Below, one piece after another: positions 8,272 through 17,283 of a DNA stretch of 58,947 nucleotides. The notes beneath the pieces were generated by a model. It ran no database searches. It worked only from the letters and a program-made list of their open reading frames with translations, and had not been told where the DNA came from. Where the stretch lies: NCBI GenBank assembly GCA_002381615.1, contig DFWY01000160.1, positions 1-58,947 on the forward strand, given 5' to 3'. Position numbers and translations under genes: made by a program. This DNA is from Polaromonas sp. UBA4122. GTDB lineage: Bacteria > Pseudomonadota > Gammaproteobacteria > Burkholderiales > Burkholderiaceae_C. The first letter of the stretch is position 1; the number at the start of each line of letters is the position of its first letter.

Positions 8272-9242
8272 GTCGGCTCCTTCGCTGCATCGGGCGCGCT
8301 CTTCAGGCGCGGGCGCCAGCTAGTAACCAGGCCCCAGAGTCCGGTGCGGAAAAAACGCGCGAAGATAATCACCAGCGCAGAAAAAACAATCAGCTGTATG
8401 CCACCAATTTCCCGCAGCCATTCCGACGAAAGATAGACCAGCAGCGCACCGAGGATCGGGCCTGTCAGGGTGCCGATACCGCCTATGACTACCATCGAAA
8501 TAACCAGCCCGGTTTGCAGCAACAGGCCGAGTTCAGGACTGACGAGCTGGCTGAATGTGCCGTAGAGCGCACCGGCAAAGCCGCAGATCGCGCACGACAG
8601 TCCAAAGGCCAGGGTTTTATAGCGCACCACATCAATGCCGCGGGTCTCGGCACCGATGGAATCGTCCCGAATCGCAAGCCAGAAACGCCCTACCTTTGAG
8701 CGCATGAGCAGATAAAGTCCGACCAACGTCAATGCCAGAACCGCGAGAAAAAGATAGTAGTAGCCGACCCTGCTCTGCATTAAGGTTGGCACGTTCAGGC
8801 CCTGGTCACCACGCGTAAATTCATGAGAATTGCTGATGACGACCCGTGCGATCTCGGCAAACGACAACGTCGTCAGGGATAAATAGGGGCCACGCAAGCG
8901 AAGGATAAGCCGTCCCAGTGCCCATCCCACCAGCGCCGTGCCGAGCACTGCGGCCGGAAGGCCAAGCGCAAGCGGTGCCTGCCAATGATAATTAAGCAGC
9001 CCCGTGGTATAGGCCCCGAGCATGGCGAAAGCTGCTGGCGCAAGCGAGAACTGACCGGTGAACCCGGCCAGTAGGTTCCATCCCATCGCCAGCATCGCGA
9101 AATACATGCTGACGATGACGATGCCGAGCGAATACGGCGAGGTCACGAAGAAAGGAATACATGCCAGCACTGCCAGCAAGCCTAGCGCCGCTCGAAAATC
9201 CGTGCGTAGCCGGTTGGCCCAGAGATTGCGCGGGGTGCTCAT
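8268..9242 (-). CDS. LIV-type ABC transporter permease (LivM-like)
   Basis: The 324-residue inner-membrane permease has eight or more hydrophobic segments and LivM landmarks: MGWNLLAGFTGQFSLAPAAF near the N-terminus, LTTLSFAEIARV in the middle, and the cytoplasmic coupling region IRDDSIGAETRGIDVVRYK that docks on the ATPases. The C-terminal VVIGGIGTLTGPILGALL is characteristic. It overlaps both neighbours by four bases. Together with the LivH-like protein it forms the membrane channel. Confidence 0.92.
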   Translation of the reverse strand: MSTPRNLWANRLRTDFRAALGLLAVLACIPFFVTSPYSLGIVIVSMYFAMLAMGWNLLAGFTGQFSLAPAAFAMLGAYTTGLLNYHWQAPLALGLPAAVLGTALVGWALGRLILRLRGPYLSLTTLSFAEIARVVISNSHEFTRGDQGLNVPTLMQSRVGYYYLFLAVLALTLVGLYLLMRSKVGRFWLAIRDDSIGAETRGIDVVRYKTLAFGLSCAICGFAGALYGTFSQLVSPELGLLLQTGLVISMVVIGGIGTLTGPILGALLVYLSSEWLREIGGIQLIVFSALVIIFARFFRTGLWGLVTSWRPRLKSAPDAAKEPT

Positions 9243-10129
9243 ACCTCACGTCCTTTCTCTCCGAACAAACCTTGCGGTCGGAATATCAGGACCAGGATCA
9301 GCAGCAGCAGGCCGAATGCGTCGCGATAGGCATAGGACACATAGACAGCGAAGAAGGCCTCGAACACCCCCAGGAACAGGGCGGCGATCATCGCACCCCA
9401 AATCGAACCCATCCCGCCAAGCACGACGATGACATAGGATTTGATGGCAGGGAAGGCCCCCACGTCCGGGGAAGGATTAATGACTGGCGCGAGCAGGGCG
9501 CCTGACAATGCTGCGAGCAAACCGGCGATGGCAAAGATCATGCTGGTGGTGCGCGTGGCGTCAATGCCGGCCAGCGAAGCACCCAGCCGGTTTTGTGCAA
9601 CCGCCTGTATTTGCCGGCCCCACAGTGACTTCTTGATGAACAAGGCAAGGCCGAGCAGTATCGCCAGCGAGATGCCTGCCGCAATCAGCTTTTGACCGTT
9701 GAGCATGATGGGTCCGATCGCGAAACGGGTGGTTTCGATCAGCTCCGGACCGCGAATCGGATAAGGGCCGACGATCTTGTCCACCAGGTTGATGAGCAGC
9801 AGCGAAAGACCAAACGTGACGACGACTGCGTATTCATCCTTCATGATGCTCCAGCTTGCGTAACCGCTGTACAGAGGCCGCATCAACGTGCGTTCGACCA
9901 GCCATCCGAGCGCTGCGCCTGCGGCCGCCGCGACTGGCAACGCGATCCACGGCGACACGCCCAGTTTCAGCGAAATGAGCACATACGCATAAGAACCCAC
10001 CATGTAGAACTCACCATGGGCAAAGTTCACCACTTTCAATACGCCAAAAATCATGGCCAGTCCAACCGCCATAAGCGCGTAGAACAAGCCGAAGATCAAG
10101 CCGTTAACGAGCAGGTCAATTGCCAGCAT
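9239..10129 (-). CDS. LIV-type ABC transporter permease (LivH-like)
   Basis: The 296-residue inner-membrane permease shows the LivH opening (LVNGLIFGLFYALMAVGLAM, then FGVLKVVNFAHGEFYM), the coupling loop with AVAQNRLGASLAGIDATR, and a C-terminal VVLGGMGSIWGAMIAA. I chose the internal ATG at 10129, which overlaps the end of the amidase gene by 14 bases and puts the first transmembrane helix at the N-terminus. The longer frame to 10189 adds a charged leader inside the amidase gene. It pairs with the LivM-like permease. Confidence 0.9.
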   Translation of the reverse strand: MLAIDLLVNGLIFGLFYALMAVGLAMIFGVLKVVNFAHGEFYMVGSYAYVLISLKLGVSPWIALPVAAAAGAALGWLVERTLMRPLYSGYASWSIMKDEYAVVVTFGLSLLLINLVDKIVGPYPIRGPELIETTRFAIGPIMLNGQKLIAAGISLAILLGLALFIKKSLWGRQIQAVAQNRLGASLAGIDATRTTSMIFAIAGLLAALSGALLAPVINPSPDVGAFPAIKSYVIVVLGGMGSIWGAMIAALFLGVFEAFFAVYVSYAYRDAFGLLLLILVLIFRPQGLFGEKGREV

Positions 10130-11630
10130 GGCGATTCTTTTTACTGTTAGCGGCCGTTTGCCGTTTGCTCCATGGAGACAGGTGTTCAAGCCGCTCGGCT
10201 ATGGCCAGCACCTGCCAGTCCGCGCTACGTCTGCCGATGATCTGCAGGGCGAGCGGCACGCCGTCCTGCGTATGGCTCCATGGAATGGAAATGGCCGGGT
10301 GTCCGGTCAAGTTGAACGGCATCGTCAGTTGCGTCACTGCGGTATGCAGTGCATAAGAACGTCCCTCGATCTCGACTCGGACTGCACCGATGGGTGGCGC
10401 CGGCGCGCGCATCGTCGGGCAAATCAGGAAGTCGGCCTGGTCGAACGCGGCGTCCATGTGATCAGCCAGCTGGCGCCGCATCTTCTGGGCTTTGACATAC
10501 CAGTGTCCGGGCAGGAAATTTCCGATCTCGAGCCGCACCCGAACATCTTCGCCGAGCGCTTCACCGCGCTGCTGCAGGCGCTCGTTGTGGGTAGCGCTGG
10601 CTTCGGCGCAAATCGTGTTTAACTGGATAGCAGCCGCAGCTTCCATGCCATCGATCTGGGTAACCGAGCAGGCTGCGCCATCCTCCGCGAGCGCCCGCAT
10701 GGCTTCGGCCAGGGCGTCTCGTAAGCACGGGTCGAGCGGCTGATCGAAGTAGCCAGCCAGCCGGGCAATCCTGCGCCCCGCCAGGCCGGTATAGCGCCAG
10801 GCCGGCATTGACGGCAAGTCCAGCATGGCGGCAAACAGTGCCGCGGTATCGGCCACGGTTCGTCCCAATGGACCGACATGATCCAGCGAGGGCGCGAGAT
10901 CCATTACGCCATCCCTGGGCAAAACATCGTAGCTCGGCTTGAAACCGACGATGCCGCAACAGGCGGCCGGCACCCGGATCGAACCCGCAGTGTCGGTTCC
11001 GAGTCCAGCATGGACGATGCCGGCGGCAATGGCGGCGGAGGTGCCGCCGCTCGATCCGCCGGGAATCCGGTCCGGCACGGCAGGATTGATCACCCGTCCG
11101 AAACGCGGGTTGTCGCTGGTGATGCCGTACGCCAGTTCATGCAGATTGGTAGCGCCAATAAACACAGCACCTGCTCGCCGCAGCCTTGCAATCACTTCGG
11201 CATCGCGCAGCGCCGTCGTGTCTGCCACTGCGGCACTGCCACCGCTCAGAGGAGTGCCTGCGATGGCCATCAAATCTTTTACGGCCACAGGCATCCCCCC
11301 CAAAAAACCGGGCTCATGCCGCGGCGTTTGGTCGGACAACCAAGTGAACATATTCCAGCCTGCCAAATCCCTGGCACGCGCGATGGCATCAAGGACTTCG
11401 GCATGCGGCGTCACTGCAATATGCTGCGCTAGATTTGGCGCTCCGTCGGGAACCGGCATCGGCGCTGGCAATGCGACATAAGCCGGACAGGAGGGAAGCG
11501 GCTGCGCGCGGAAATAATCCAATTCCGGTCGATTGATTTCCAGCCGCTGAACCCAGGCCTCAGCCCTTTCACCGTGCCCGTAGCCAAGCCAAGCGGCATA
11601 GCCGACCAGCGATTCACGCAAGTTATTCAC
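10116..11630 (-). CDS. Amidase signature family hydrolase
   Basis: The 504-residue enzyme carries the complete Ser-cisSer-Lys triad of the amidase signature family: K118 in GMPVAVKDL, the GGSSGG turn at 191-196, and nucleophile S217 in GTDTAGSIRVP. These enzymes hydrolyse amides or ureido amides such as allophanate, aryl amides and Glu-tRNA amides. Its place between the receptor and the permeases of an importer suggests it acts on the imported compound in the cytoplasm. The N-terminal 100 residues are a variable extension. The specific substrate is unknown; AtzF-like, indoleacetamide-like and GatA-like members share these motifs. Confidence 0.88.
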   Translation of the reverse strand: MNNLRESLVGYAAWLGYGHGERAEAWVQRLEINRPELDYFRAQPLPSCPAYVALPAPMPVPDGAPNLAQHIAVTPHAEVLDAIARARDLAGWNMFTWLSDQTPRHEPGFLGGMPVAVKDLMAIAGTPLSGGSAAVADTTALRDAEVIARLRRAGAVFIGATNLHELAYGITSDNPRFGRVINPAVPDRIPGGSSGGTSAAIAAGIVHAGLGTDTAGSIRVPAACCGIVGFKPSYDVLPRDGVMDLAPSLDHVGPLGRTVADTAALFAAMLDLPSMPAWRYTGLAGRRIARLAGYFDQPLDPCLRDALAEAMRALAEDGAACSVTQIDGMEAAAAIQLNTICAEASATHNERLQQRGEALGEDVRVRLEIGNFLPGHWYVKAQKMRRQLADHMDAAFDQADFLICPTMRAPAPPIGAVRVEIEGRSYALHTAVTQLTMPFNLTGHPAISIPWSHTQDGVPLALQIIGRRSADWQVLAIAERLEHLSPWSKRQTAANSKKNRHAGN

Positions 11631-11652
11631 TGGAAACCCAATCAGATTAGAC

Positions 11653-11676
11653 GGCCCAGCCCGAGGGGGCTGAGCC
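11653..11676 (-). promoter_or_regulatory. Intercistronic hairpin between receptor and amidase genes
   Basis: CAGCCC pairs with GGGCTG around a four-base loop, and an outer GGC/GCC pair extends the stem past one mismatch. It lies in the 57-base gap after the solute-receptor gene. Such hairpins commonly let the receptor be made in excess over the membrane parts by protecting the upstream mRNA or partly terminating. No T-run follows in the minus-strand direction. Confidence 0.45.
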
Positions 11677-11687
11677 GGGATGAATTT

Positions 11688-12893
11688 CTATTTGACGGGC
11701 TTTTGCAGCTTGCCGACATTGAGCGGCTGACCCGGTCCCTGGATCAGGTTAGTTTTCGAAACCGGTTGGTTGACTTCGGTGAGCTGGTAATTCACATACG
11801 GAATATCGACCCACTGCTGATAAGTGAACCCCGGCTGCTGGGAAAATTGGAAGGACCCGCGAACACCTTCAAACTTCATCGTCTGGAGTGTCTTGATGAT
11901 CTTGTCGGGATCGGTACTCTTGCCTTGCCTGATCGCATCCACAATCAGGAGCAGCGAATCGGCTGCCTGGAAAATCAAGCGGTTGGGTTCGCCCTTGGTG
12001 CGCTTGGTATATTCCGCAGAAACCTCCTGCCCTACTTTCGGCATCGGCATTTGCGGATGATAGAGACCGAACGACAGCATGTATTTGCCGGCATTTTTCA
12101 CGTTTTGCCAGAAATCGGGGTAGTCGGCCAGACCGGCGCCGTCATACATCCAGGTCTTGGGACTCGGTGCGACGCCCTGTTCGTAGAGCTGGTTCATCAG
12201 GATATAAGCGGCCGGCGGCAACATGACATTGACCACCATGTCGGGCGGATTCGCTCGCAGGGCGAGGATAGCGGGCGTGAAATCCTTGCCAGCCCGGTCC
12301 AGCGTCTCGTATTTGTACTCGACCTGGGGTGCCTTGGCCTTGATCAGCTCCCCCATCAATTTGGCTTGGCCGATGCCGTAATCGGTATTCTCGGCAAAGG
12401 CGACCACGCGCTTGACGCCCATGGCGCCAATCGTTTCGGCCATTGCGGTGGATACGCGGGTGTTGTAATTTCCCGGATTGAAGACTTGGGAATAGCCCTT
12501 TTTTCGGACATCGTCAGACCAGCAATTAGTGTTGACGTAAGGAACGTTATAGCGATGCGCTACTTCGATTTCCGCCAAGCATACGGAGCTTTGATGTCCG
12601 CCAGTGACCGCAACAACCTTGTCCTTGACGATCAGCTTTTCCGTTGCGGACCTCCCTTTTTCGGGGATTCCCTGGTTGTCTTCATAGATCAGTTTGATCG
12701 GCCGGCCAAGCACGCCACCTTTTGCATTGATCATGTCTTTGATGATCTCAACACCGTCTTTTACCTGTACGCCCTGCACGACCGAACCCGGCGGGGATTG
12801 CGCGATACTGATGCCAATGGCGATGGGCTCCTGGGCGTAGGCAGCCCCGCCGAAAAATGCCAGAAGCAGGGGGGCCAAGATAATCCGTTGCAT
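11688..12893 (-). CDS. LIV-type ABC transporter periplasmic substrate-binding protein
   Basis: The 401-residue receptor has a clear signal peptide (LAPLLLAFFGGAAYA, cleaved before QEP at about residue 20) and the periplasmic type-1 fold of LivJ/AmiC-like receptors. IGISIAQSPPG is at the start, NAKGGVLGRPIKLIYEDNQG forms the hinge-proximal segment, and VVAFAENTDYG is the central strand. The ATG at 12893 is fixed by a near-perfect ribosome binding site, TTAGGAGGACGACA. The longer frame to 13049 runs through the palindromic operator and is not coding. It is the first gene of the operon and delivers ligand to LivH/LivM. The ligand is probably an amide or ureido compound, by association. Confidence 0.9.
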   Translation of the reverse strand: MQRIILAPLLLAFFGGAAYAQEPIAIGISIAQSPPGSVVQGVQVKDGVEIIKDMINAKGGVLGRPIKLIYEDNQGIPEKGRSATEKLIVKDKVVAVTGGHQSSVCLAEIEVAHRYNVPYVNTNCWSDDVRKKGYSQVFNPGNYNTRVSTAMAETIGAMGVKRVVAFAENTDYGIGQAKLMGELIKAKAPQVEYKYETLDRAGKDFTPAILALRANPPDMVVNVMLPPAAYILMNQLYEQGVAPSPKTWMYDGAGLADYPDFWQNVKNAGKYMLSFGLYHPQMPMPKVGQEVSAEYTKRTKGEPNRLIFQAADSLLLIVDAIRQGKSTDPDKIIKTLQTMKFEGVRGSFQFSQQPGFTYQQWVDIPYVNYQLTEVNQPVSKTNLIQGPGQPLNVGKLQKPVK

Positions 12894-12948
12894 TGTCGTC
12901 CTCCTAAGGTGAAAATGGTGCTGTATCAGCCGTTCTGTTTTCTCGACT

Positions 12949-12975
12949 GGTCTTACTGGTCTGACCAGTAAGACC
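12949..12975. promoter_or_regulatory. Perfect palindromic operator, FadR/FCD type
   Basis: The arms GGTCTTACTGGTC and GACCAGTAAGACC flank a single central T, a perfect 27-bp palindrome. Its core TGGTCTGACCA fits the TGGTNNNACCA consensus of the FadR subfamily of GntR regulators. It lies between the divergent transport operon (start 12893) and a GntR/FCD regulator gene (start 13034), where it could control both promoters. Confidence 0.8.
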
Positions 12976-13033
12976 CGCCAATATAACCACATTTTTTCCT
13001 GCGTGCAACACAAATAGAAAGACGGCGAAGGTA

Positions 13034-13708
13034 ATGAAAAAAAGTGCACCTCAACATGCCGCCGAAATCATCCAGCAGCGCATTCGTAGCGGCAAGTATC
13101 CCGTGGGAAAACCCTTACTTGGCCAGCGGTTGCTCGCAGAAGAACTTGGCGTTGGAAGGCCGGCGATTCGCGAGGCAATTTCAGCACTGGAAGGGCTTGG
13201 ATTACTTCAGGTCGAGCCGGGGAGGGGGGTGTTCGTGCGTGACCCCAAAGCTGTTCGGTCCGCACGCTGGCGTTTCGCTGCGCAATATTCGCTGGAAAAT
13301 GTGTACACGGTAAGGGCGTCACTGGAATCCCTATCAGTCCTTCTCGCAACACAGCGCGCGACACTCGCGGAGGTGAAGATGCTGGAGCGCTTGACAGACA
13401 AGCTCGCAGCAGCGGTTAAATCCGCAGATCTGCTGGCCATGTCGGCTGCCGATCGCGAGTTCCATCGCAAGCTCGCAGAAATGTCAGGCAATCCGCTGCT
13501 CCTGGAGATGCTGGATGCATTTGATGTCGTAATAACCGAATGCAGGAACCTGGCGTTCCAGGATGCGAGCACCAAACATCGTACGGCCCCTGTTCTTGAA
13601 CACCTTCAGATCATCAAAGCAATCAAGTCAGGTGATGCAAATGTGGCCAGCAGAAACATGAAGACCCATATTCTTCACGCGCAAGCTCGCGCCGGATTGG
13701 GGGGCTAA
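13034..13708 (+). CDS. GntR family transcriptional regulator, FadR/FCD subfamily
   Basis: The 224-residue regulator has an N-terminal winged helix (residues 8-72), with the recognition region GVGRPAIREAISALEGLG and the wing VEPGRGVFV. An all-helical FCD ligand-binding domain (about 85-220) follows. D and H residues in the FCD region (DREFHRKLAEMSGNPLL and the late KTHILHAQ) match the metal-site pattern of the subfamily. It is divergent from the amidase/transport operon and separated from it by a perfect FadR-type palindrome, so it most likely represses that operon and itself until an organic-acid effector binds. An alternative start ten codons downstream is possible but would trim the first helix. 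Confidence 0.9.
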   Translation: MKKSAPQHAAEIIQQRIRSGKYPVGKPLLGQRLLAEELGVGRPAIREAISALEGLGLLQVEPGRGVFVRDPKAVRSARWRFAAQYSLENVYTVRASLESLSVLLATQRATLAEVKMLERLTDKLAAAVKSADLLAMSAADREFHRKLAEMSGNPLLLEMLDAFDVVITECRNLAFQDASTKHRTAPVLEHLQIIKAIKSGDANVASRNMKTHILHAQARAGLGG

Positions 13709-13787
13709 GCAAAGGTTTTGTCGCGTTAACGGTCAATCAGCCCGTTCGTCTATGCTGAGCGCTTTAACTGAAAAGGCTTGAAACGAG

Positions 13788-13967
13788 ATGTTGGCGACCA
13801 AAGGGATGCGTTTCCCGATCGATGTCATTCTGGTGTGCATCCGTTGGTACGCGGCTTATCTGTTGAGCTATCGCCATCTTGAAGAAATGATGCAGGGCTG
13901 CGCCGAGATGTCGGTTGCCGACCAGTTTTATGCGCTGGCAGGGCAAATCCGTCCAGTCCCAGTCTGA
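13788..13967 (+). pseudogene. IS6-family transposase N-terminal remnant
   Basis: The first 33 or so codons encode KGMRFPIDVIL and then YLLSYRHLEEMM, matching the KGYRFP and LSLRDVEEML landmarks at the start of IS6/IS26-family DDE transposases. After that the sequence loses similarity and stops, before any catalytic residue. It is a decayed fragment of a mobile element. No inverted repeat was recognised. Confidence 0.7.
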
Positions 13968-14044
13968 GGGACTGGCATTCGTCACCGACAGAATCACGTC
14001 CATCCGCGGCTAACGTGACAAAACCGTATTGGGTAGCCGATTAC

Positions 14045-14368
14045 TCAGTGTATGCGGTCGGTCACGATCTTCTGAACTTGGTGCGTAATGTGCACCATCA
14101 TGATGCGCCGATCGGTTTCGTGCGCGAATCGTTCCAAAGTGGACTTGGCTTCCATGCGATCCAGGAGGCGAGTCACCGTTGGCTGCTTGGCAATCGAAAC
14201 CTGGGCCAGCCCCTCCAATGTTCCTGCCCTCGCTGGCCGAGAGCCTAGCGAGTATCTACCGTTCTGTGGGGGGAAACCGTTGGCCTGCATGACGGCATCG
14301 ACTTCTATGGAAATCAGCGCGCTGGCCTGGGCCAGCAAAGCGGCTAAGTATTCGTAGACGAAGGGCAT
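14045..14368 (-). pseudogene. MarR-family regulator, decayed by frameshifts
   Basis: The frame begins FVYEYLAALLAQAS and resumes as LAQVSIAKQPTVTRLLDRME, the recognition helix of MarR regulators, then HETDRR in the wing. Between them (about 14235-14275) the in-frame reading makes no sense. In another frame the same DNA reads ILARLSASEGRNIG, the expected MarR helices, preceded by a stop codon. Two compensating frameshifts plus a nonsense change therefore interrupt the gene, and the C-terminal dimerisation helices are lost at the stop. It is flanked by an IS6 stub and a gene-free stretch. No function is expected. Confidence 0.75.
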
Positions 14369-14700
14369 TCAGAGGTGCGAGGCATGATGCTTTTCTTCAT
14401 ACTGGCGATGATTTAATTTATTGGCATAGACCTTGCATAACAGTACAAGCATCTGTATTGCTTGTGTGAACCGCAGATGTTGATACAGGACAGCTAATGC
14501 AACAGAACCGTTCAAGGTAGGAGCGTCCATCCCATTGCTTACGTCCATTGCGCTATACGAAGTTTTATAGCATGGCCGTTGGGCCAGCGACGCGCATAGG
14601 GGAAACACTGAACTTTTATCGTCGTTCGATGGCTACACTAACTCAGTAGCATTGCTTAGCTTGAATGGCCTTTTTAGGCTCGTTTTTTATAAAAAGTAGC
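14369..14700. other. Gene-free region upstream of the Dpp-type operon
   Basis: This AT-richer stretch holds no supported gene. A 79-residue minus-strand frame (14369-14608) has helical character but no ribosome binding site or recognisable family. The promoter of the peptide-transport operon must lie here. I see no strong sigma-70 boxes or palindrome that I would commit to. Confidence 0.5.
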
Positions 14701-16290
14701 ATGACCATGAAGTTAATTCACAAAACAATCCTGTTGTCAGCGATGGCTGTCAGTTTTCTAAGCGTGGGTGGCATGGCGCAAGCGCGTGATTTGACGATCG
14801 CGCTGAGTTCCGAACCTAGCTCGATGGATCCTCAATTCCATTCACTCACACCCAATATACAGTTATCGGAAACCATATTCGATCCACTGGTGCGCACCGA
14901 CTCCACGGGTAAGCCGATCCCGTCTCTGGCCGAGTCTTGGACGGTCGACGGCAATGTGTGGCTGTTCAAATTGCACCCTAACGTGAAGTTCTCGGATGGC
15001 TCACCTTTTACCGCTGACGATGTGCTCTTCACCTATGCCCGCGTACCCAAGGTTCCGAATAGCCCATCCTCTTACACCCTTTATTTAGGCTCTGTTGACA
15101 AGGTCGAGGCTGTCGATCCTCTAACGGTCAAAATCACCACCAAGGGCCCGTCGCCCGTCTTGCTGGCCAATTTGTCCTTGCTGCCCATCATGTCCAAAAA
15201 AGCGGCATCCGGACCGGCCCCAGAAGGCAAGACTACAGTTGAATTGAATCGCGGCGATGGCCTGATCGGAACCGGCCCGTACAAATTCGTATCCTGGAAG
15301 CGCGGCGCCGAGATCGTGCTTGATCGCAACCCGAATTATTGGGGCAACAAACCGGCTTGGGATAAGGTTACATATCGCCCTATCTCGAATCCGGCGGCAC
15401 GGGTAGCGGCCTTGCTGGCAGGCGACGTTGATGTGATTGAAAATCCCCCGACTGATGACCTGCCCAAGCTCAACAAAGATAAGAAGCTGCACATCCAGGA
15501 AACCACCTCGGTACGCGTGATTTACGTGGCTTTGAACCAGTCAAAGGAAGTGCCTCCCGGCATGTCAGGCACCGAAGGCAAGAACCCCCTGACCGACAAG
15601 CGGGTACGTGAGGCCTTGTCACTGGCGATAGACCGAAACGCCATCGTCGAACGCATCATGGACGGGGTCGCTCAGCCGGCCGCTAATTTGCTGGCCTACC
15701 CGGCTTTTGGCGCATCCAAAAAATATTCGACGGTGCCTGCCGCCAATGCGGCCAAGGCCAAAGAACTGCTGGCTGTCGCTGGATACCCCAAGGGCTTCTC
15801 GCTATCCATGGGCTCGCCCGCCGGTCGCTATACCAACGACCAGCGTATCGCGCAGGCCGTGGCATCCATGTGGGCACAAATAGGGATCAAGACCGATGTC
15901 GAAACCATGGCGCCACCGGTGTTCTTCAAAAAGCGCGACAGCTATTCGTTCAGCACCTACCTGGCGGGTTGGGCGGCAGTCACTGGCGAGATGATCCACC
16001 CGCTCACGGCACTCGTCGTCAGTCATGTTCCCAAGCAGGGCCTGGGCACGACCAACTGGAGCCATTATTCCAACCCCGAACTCGACCGCCTGGTCATCGA
16101 TGCGTCCAGAACACAGGACGATGGCAAGCGCTCCGAAATGCTGCAGCGCGCGGCGGATATGGCGATGAAAGATTACGCTATTTTGCCCTTGCAATTCGAA
16201 CTATCTGTCTGGGCCATGAAGAAGGACGTGCGCTACGGCGGTCGCTCGGATCAACTGACTCTTGCTCAAGACATGGCTCTAGCCAAGTAA
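14701..16290 (+). CDS. Peptide/opine-type ABC transporter substrate-binding protein (DppA/OppA family 5)
   Basis: The 529-residue periplasmic receptor has a signal peptide (hydrophobic segment about residues 10-23, cleavage after AQA near 28). It carries the SBP family 5 features: SSEPSSMDPQF near the mature start, LAESWTVDG, VKFSDGSPFTADDVLFT, GTGPYKFVSWKRG and VREALSLAIDRNAIV. The family binds short peptides, glutathione, nickel or opine-like ligands. The start is one of two ATGs six bases apart (14701 or 14707), both giving a usable signal peptide; the annotated upstream extension lacks one. It leads an operon with two permeases, two ATPases and three amide hydrolases, pointing to an N-acyl or N-formyl amino acid or peptide ligand. 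Confidence 0.9.
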   Translation: MTMKLIHKTILLSAMAVSFLSVGGMAQARDLTIALSSEPSSMDPQFHSLTPNIQLSETIFDPLVRTDSTGKPIPSLAESWTVDGNVWLFKLHPNVKFSDGSPFTADDVLFTYARVPKVPNSPSSYTLYLGSVDKVEAVDPLTVKITTKGPSPVLLANLSLLPIMSKKAASGPAPEGKTTVELNRGDGLIGTGPYKFVSWKRGAEIVLDRNPNYWGNKPAWDKVTYRPISNPAARVAALLAGDVDVIENPPTDDLPKLNKDKKLHIQETTSVRVIYVALNQSKEVPPGMSGTEGKNPLTDKRVREALSLAIDRNAIVERIMDGVAQPAANLLAYPAFGASKKYSTVPAANAAKAKELLAVAGYPKGFSLSMGSPAGRYTNDQRIAQAVASMWAQIGIKTDVETMAPPVFFKKRDSYSFSTYLAGWAAVTGEMIHPLTALVVSHVPKQGLGTTNWSHYSNPELDRLVIDASRTQDDGKRSEMLQRAADMAMKDYAILPLQFELSVWAMKKDVRYGGRSDQLTLAQDMALAK

Positions 16291-16305
16291 AGTGCAGTTG
16301 ACAGG

Positions 16306-17283
16306 GTGTTGTCCAGCATAATTCGCCGACTACTCCAGACCATTGGAGTGGTTCTGGTCATGTCGGCGCTGGTGTTTGCTGGGATTTATCTGGTTGGAGA
16401 CCCTGTTTCCATGCTTGCCAGCCCCGAAGCGACTGAGGTCGAGCGCGAGCTCATACGCCAGTCGCTGGGCTTGAATCTACCCTTGTGGCACCAATACTTC
16501 ATTTTTTTGGGTAAGGCAGCGGTTCATCTTGACTTTGGCAACAGCTTTTTAACTGGCGAGCCCGCCATGCGCCTGATCCTTGAACGCATGCCGGCCACGC
16601 TGGAATTGGCCACGGTGGCCATGTTGTTCTCGGTGCTGATTGGTGTGCCGCTGGGCATCTACGCGGGCCTTAACCCCGAAAGCTTCGGGGCACGCTCCAT
16701 CATGACGAGTTCGGTGCTGGGTTTCTCTCTACCTAACTTCTGGGTGGGCCTGATGCTCATCATGGTGTTTGCCGTATTGTTGGGCTGGTTGCCGGCGGGC
16801 GGGCGTGGGCCGGTCGAGGCATTCGGGCCAATTCAGCTTAGTATTTTTAGCTGGGCGGGCTGGCAACGCCTGATTCTTCCGGTTACCACCATCGCCGCCG
16901 CTAAATGCGCCTTGATCATACGTGTAACGCGAGCGGCCACCCGCGAATGTCTGCCCCTTGATTACATCAAGTTTGCACGCGCCAAAGGTTTGTCCGAAAA
17001 GCGCGTGCTGGGTGTGCATTTGCTGAAGAACATTTTGATTCCCATCGTCACAATAGGGGGGCTGGAGTATGGCCAGGTCTTTGCATTTGCCGTGGTGACG
17101 GAAACTGTTTTTTCCTGGCCTGGCATGGGTAAGCTGCTGATCGATTCGATTATTACACTTGATCGGCCGGTGGTGGTCGCCTATCTGATGTTAACGGTTG
17201 TGTTTCTGGCGCTTCTTAATTTAGTGGTCGATATTATCTACACCATACTGGATCCGCGCGTGCGATTGGAGGCGCGCGCGTGA
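16306..17283 (+). CDS. ABC transporter permease (DppB family)
   Basis: The 325-residue inner-membrane permease has a GTG start 13 bases after the receptor gene. It has the six-helix DppB architecture: an N-terminal helix, the DFGNSFLTGEPAMRLILERMPATLELA motif region split across a loop, GVPLGIYAGL, and the EAA loop FARAKGLSEKRVLGVHLLKN that contacts the ATPases. VTETVFSWPGMGKLLIDSI near the C-terminus is classic for this family. It forms a heterodimer with the next gene's product, whose start overlaps this stop by four bases. Confidence 0.92.
   Translation: MLSSIIRRLLQTIGVVLVMSALVFAGIYLVGDPVSMLASPEATEVERELIRQSLGLNLPLWHQYFIFLGKAAVHLDFGNSFLTGEPAMRLILERMPATLELATVAMLFSVLIGVPLGIYAGLNPESFGARSIMTSSVLGFSLPNFWVGLMLIMVFAVLLGWLPAGGRGPVEAFGPIQLSIFSWAGWQRLILPVTTIAAAKCALIIRVTRAATRECLPLDYIKFARAKGLSEKRVLGVHLLKNILIPIVTIGGLEYGQVFAFAVVTETVFSWPGMGKLLIDSIITLDRPVVVAYLMLTVVFLALLNLVVDIIYTILDPRVRLEARA

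Noticed and set aside
11574-12971. 465-residue plus-strand open frame opposite the first LIV receptor gene
   Set aside because: It is antisense to a receptor with a clear signal peptide, ribosome binding site and family motifs; its composition (His/Gln/Arg-rich) is that of a shadow frame in GC-rich DNA.
14369-14608. 79-residue minus-strand frame upstream of the Dpp-type operon
   Set aside because: It is helical in appearance but has no ribosome binding site, no recognised family and sits in decayed DNA.
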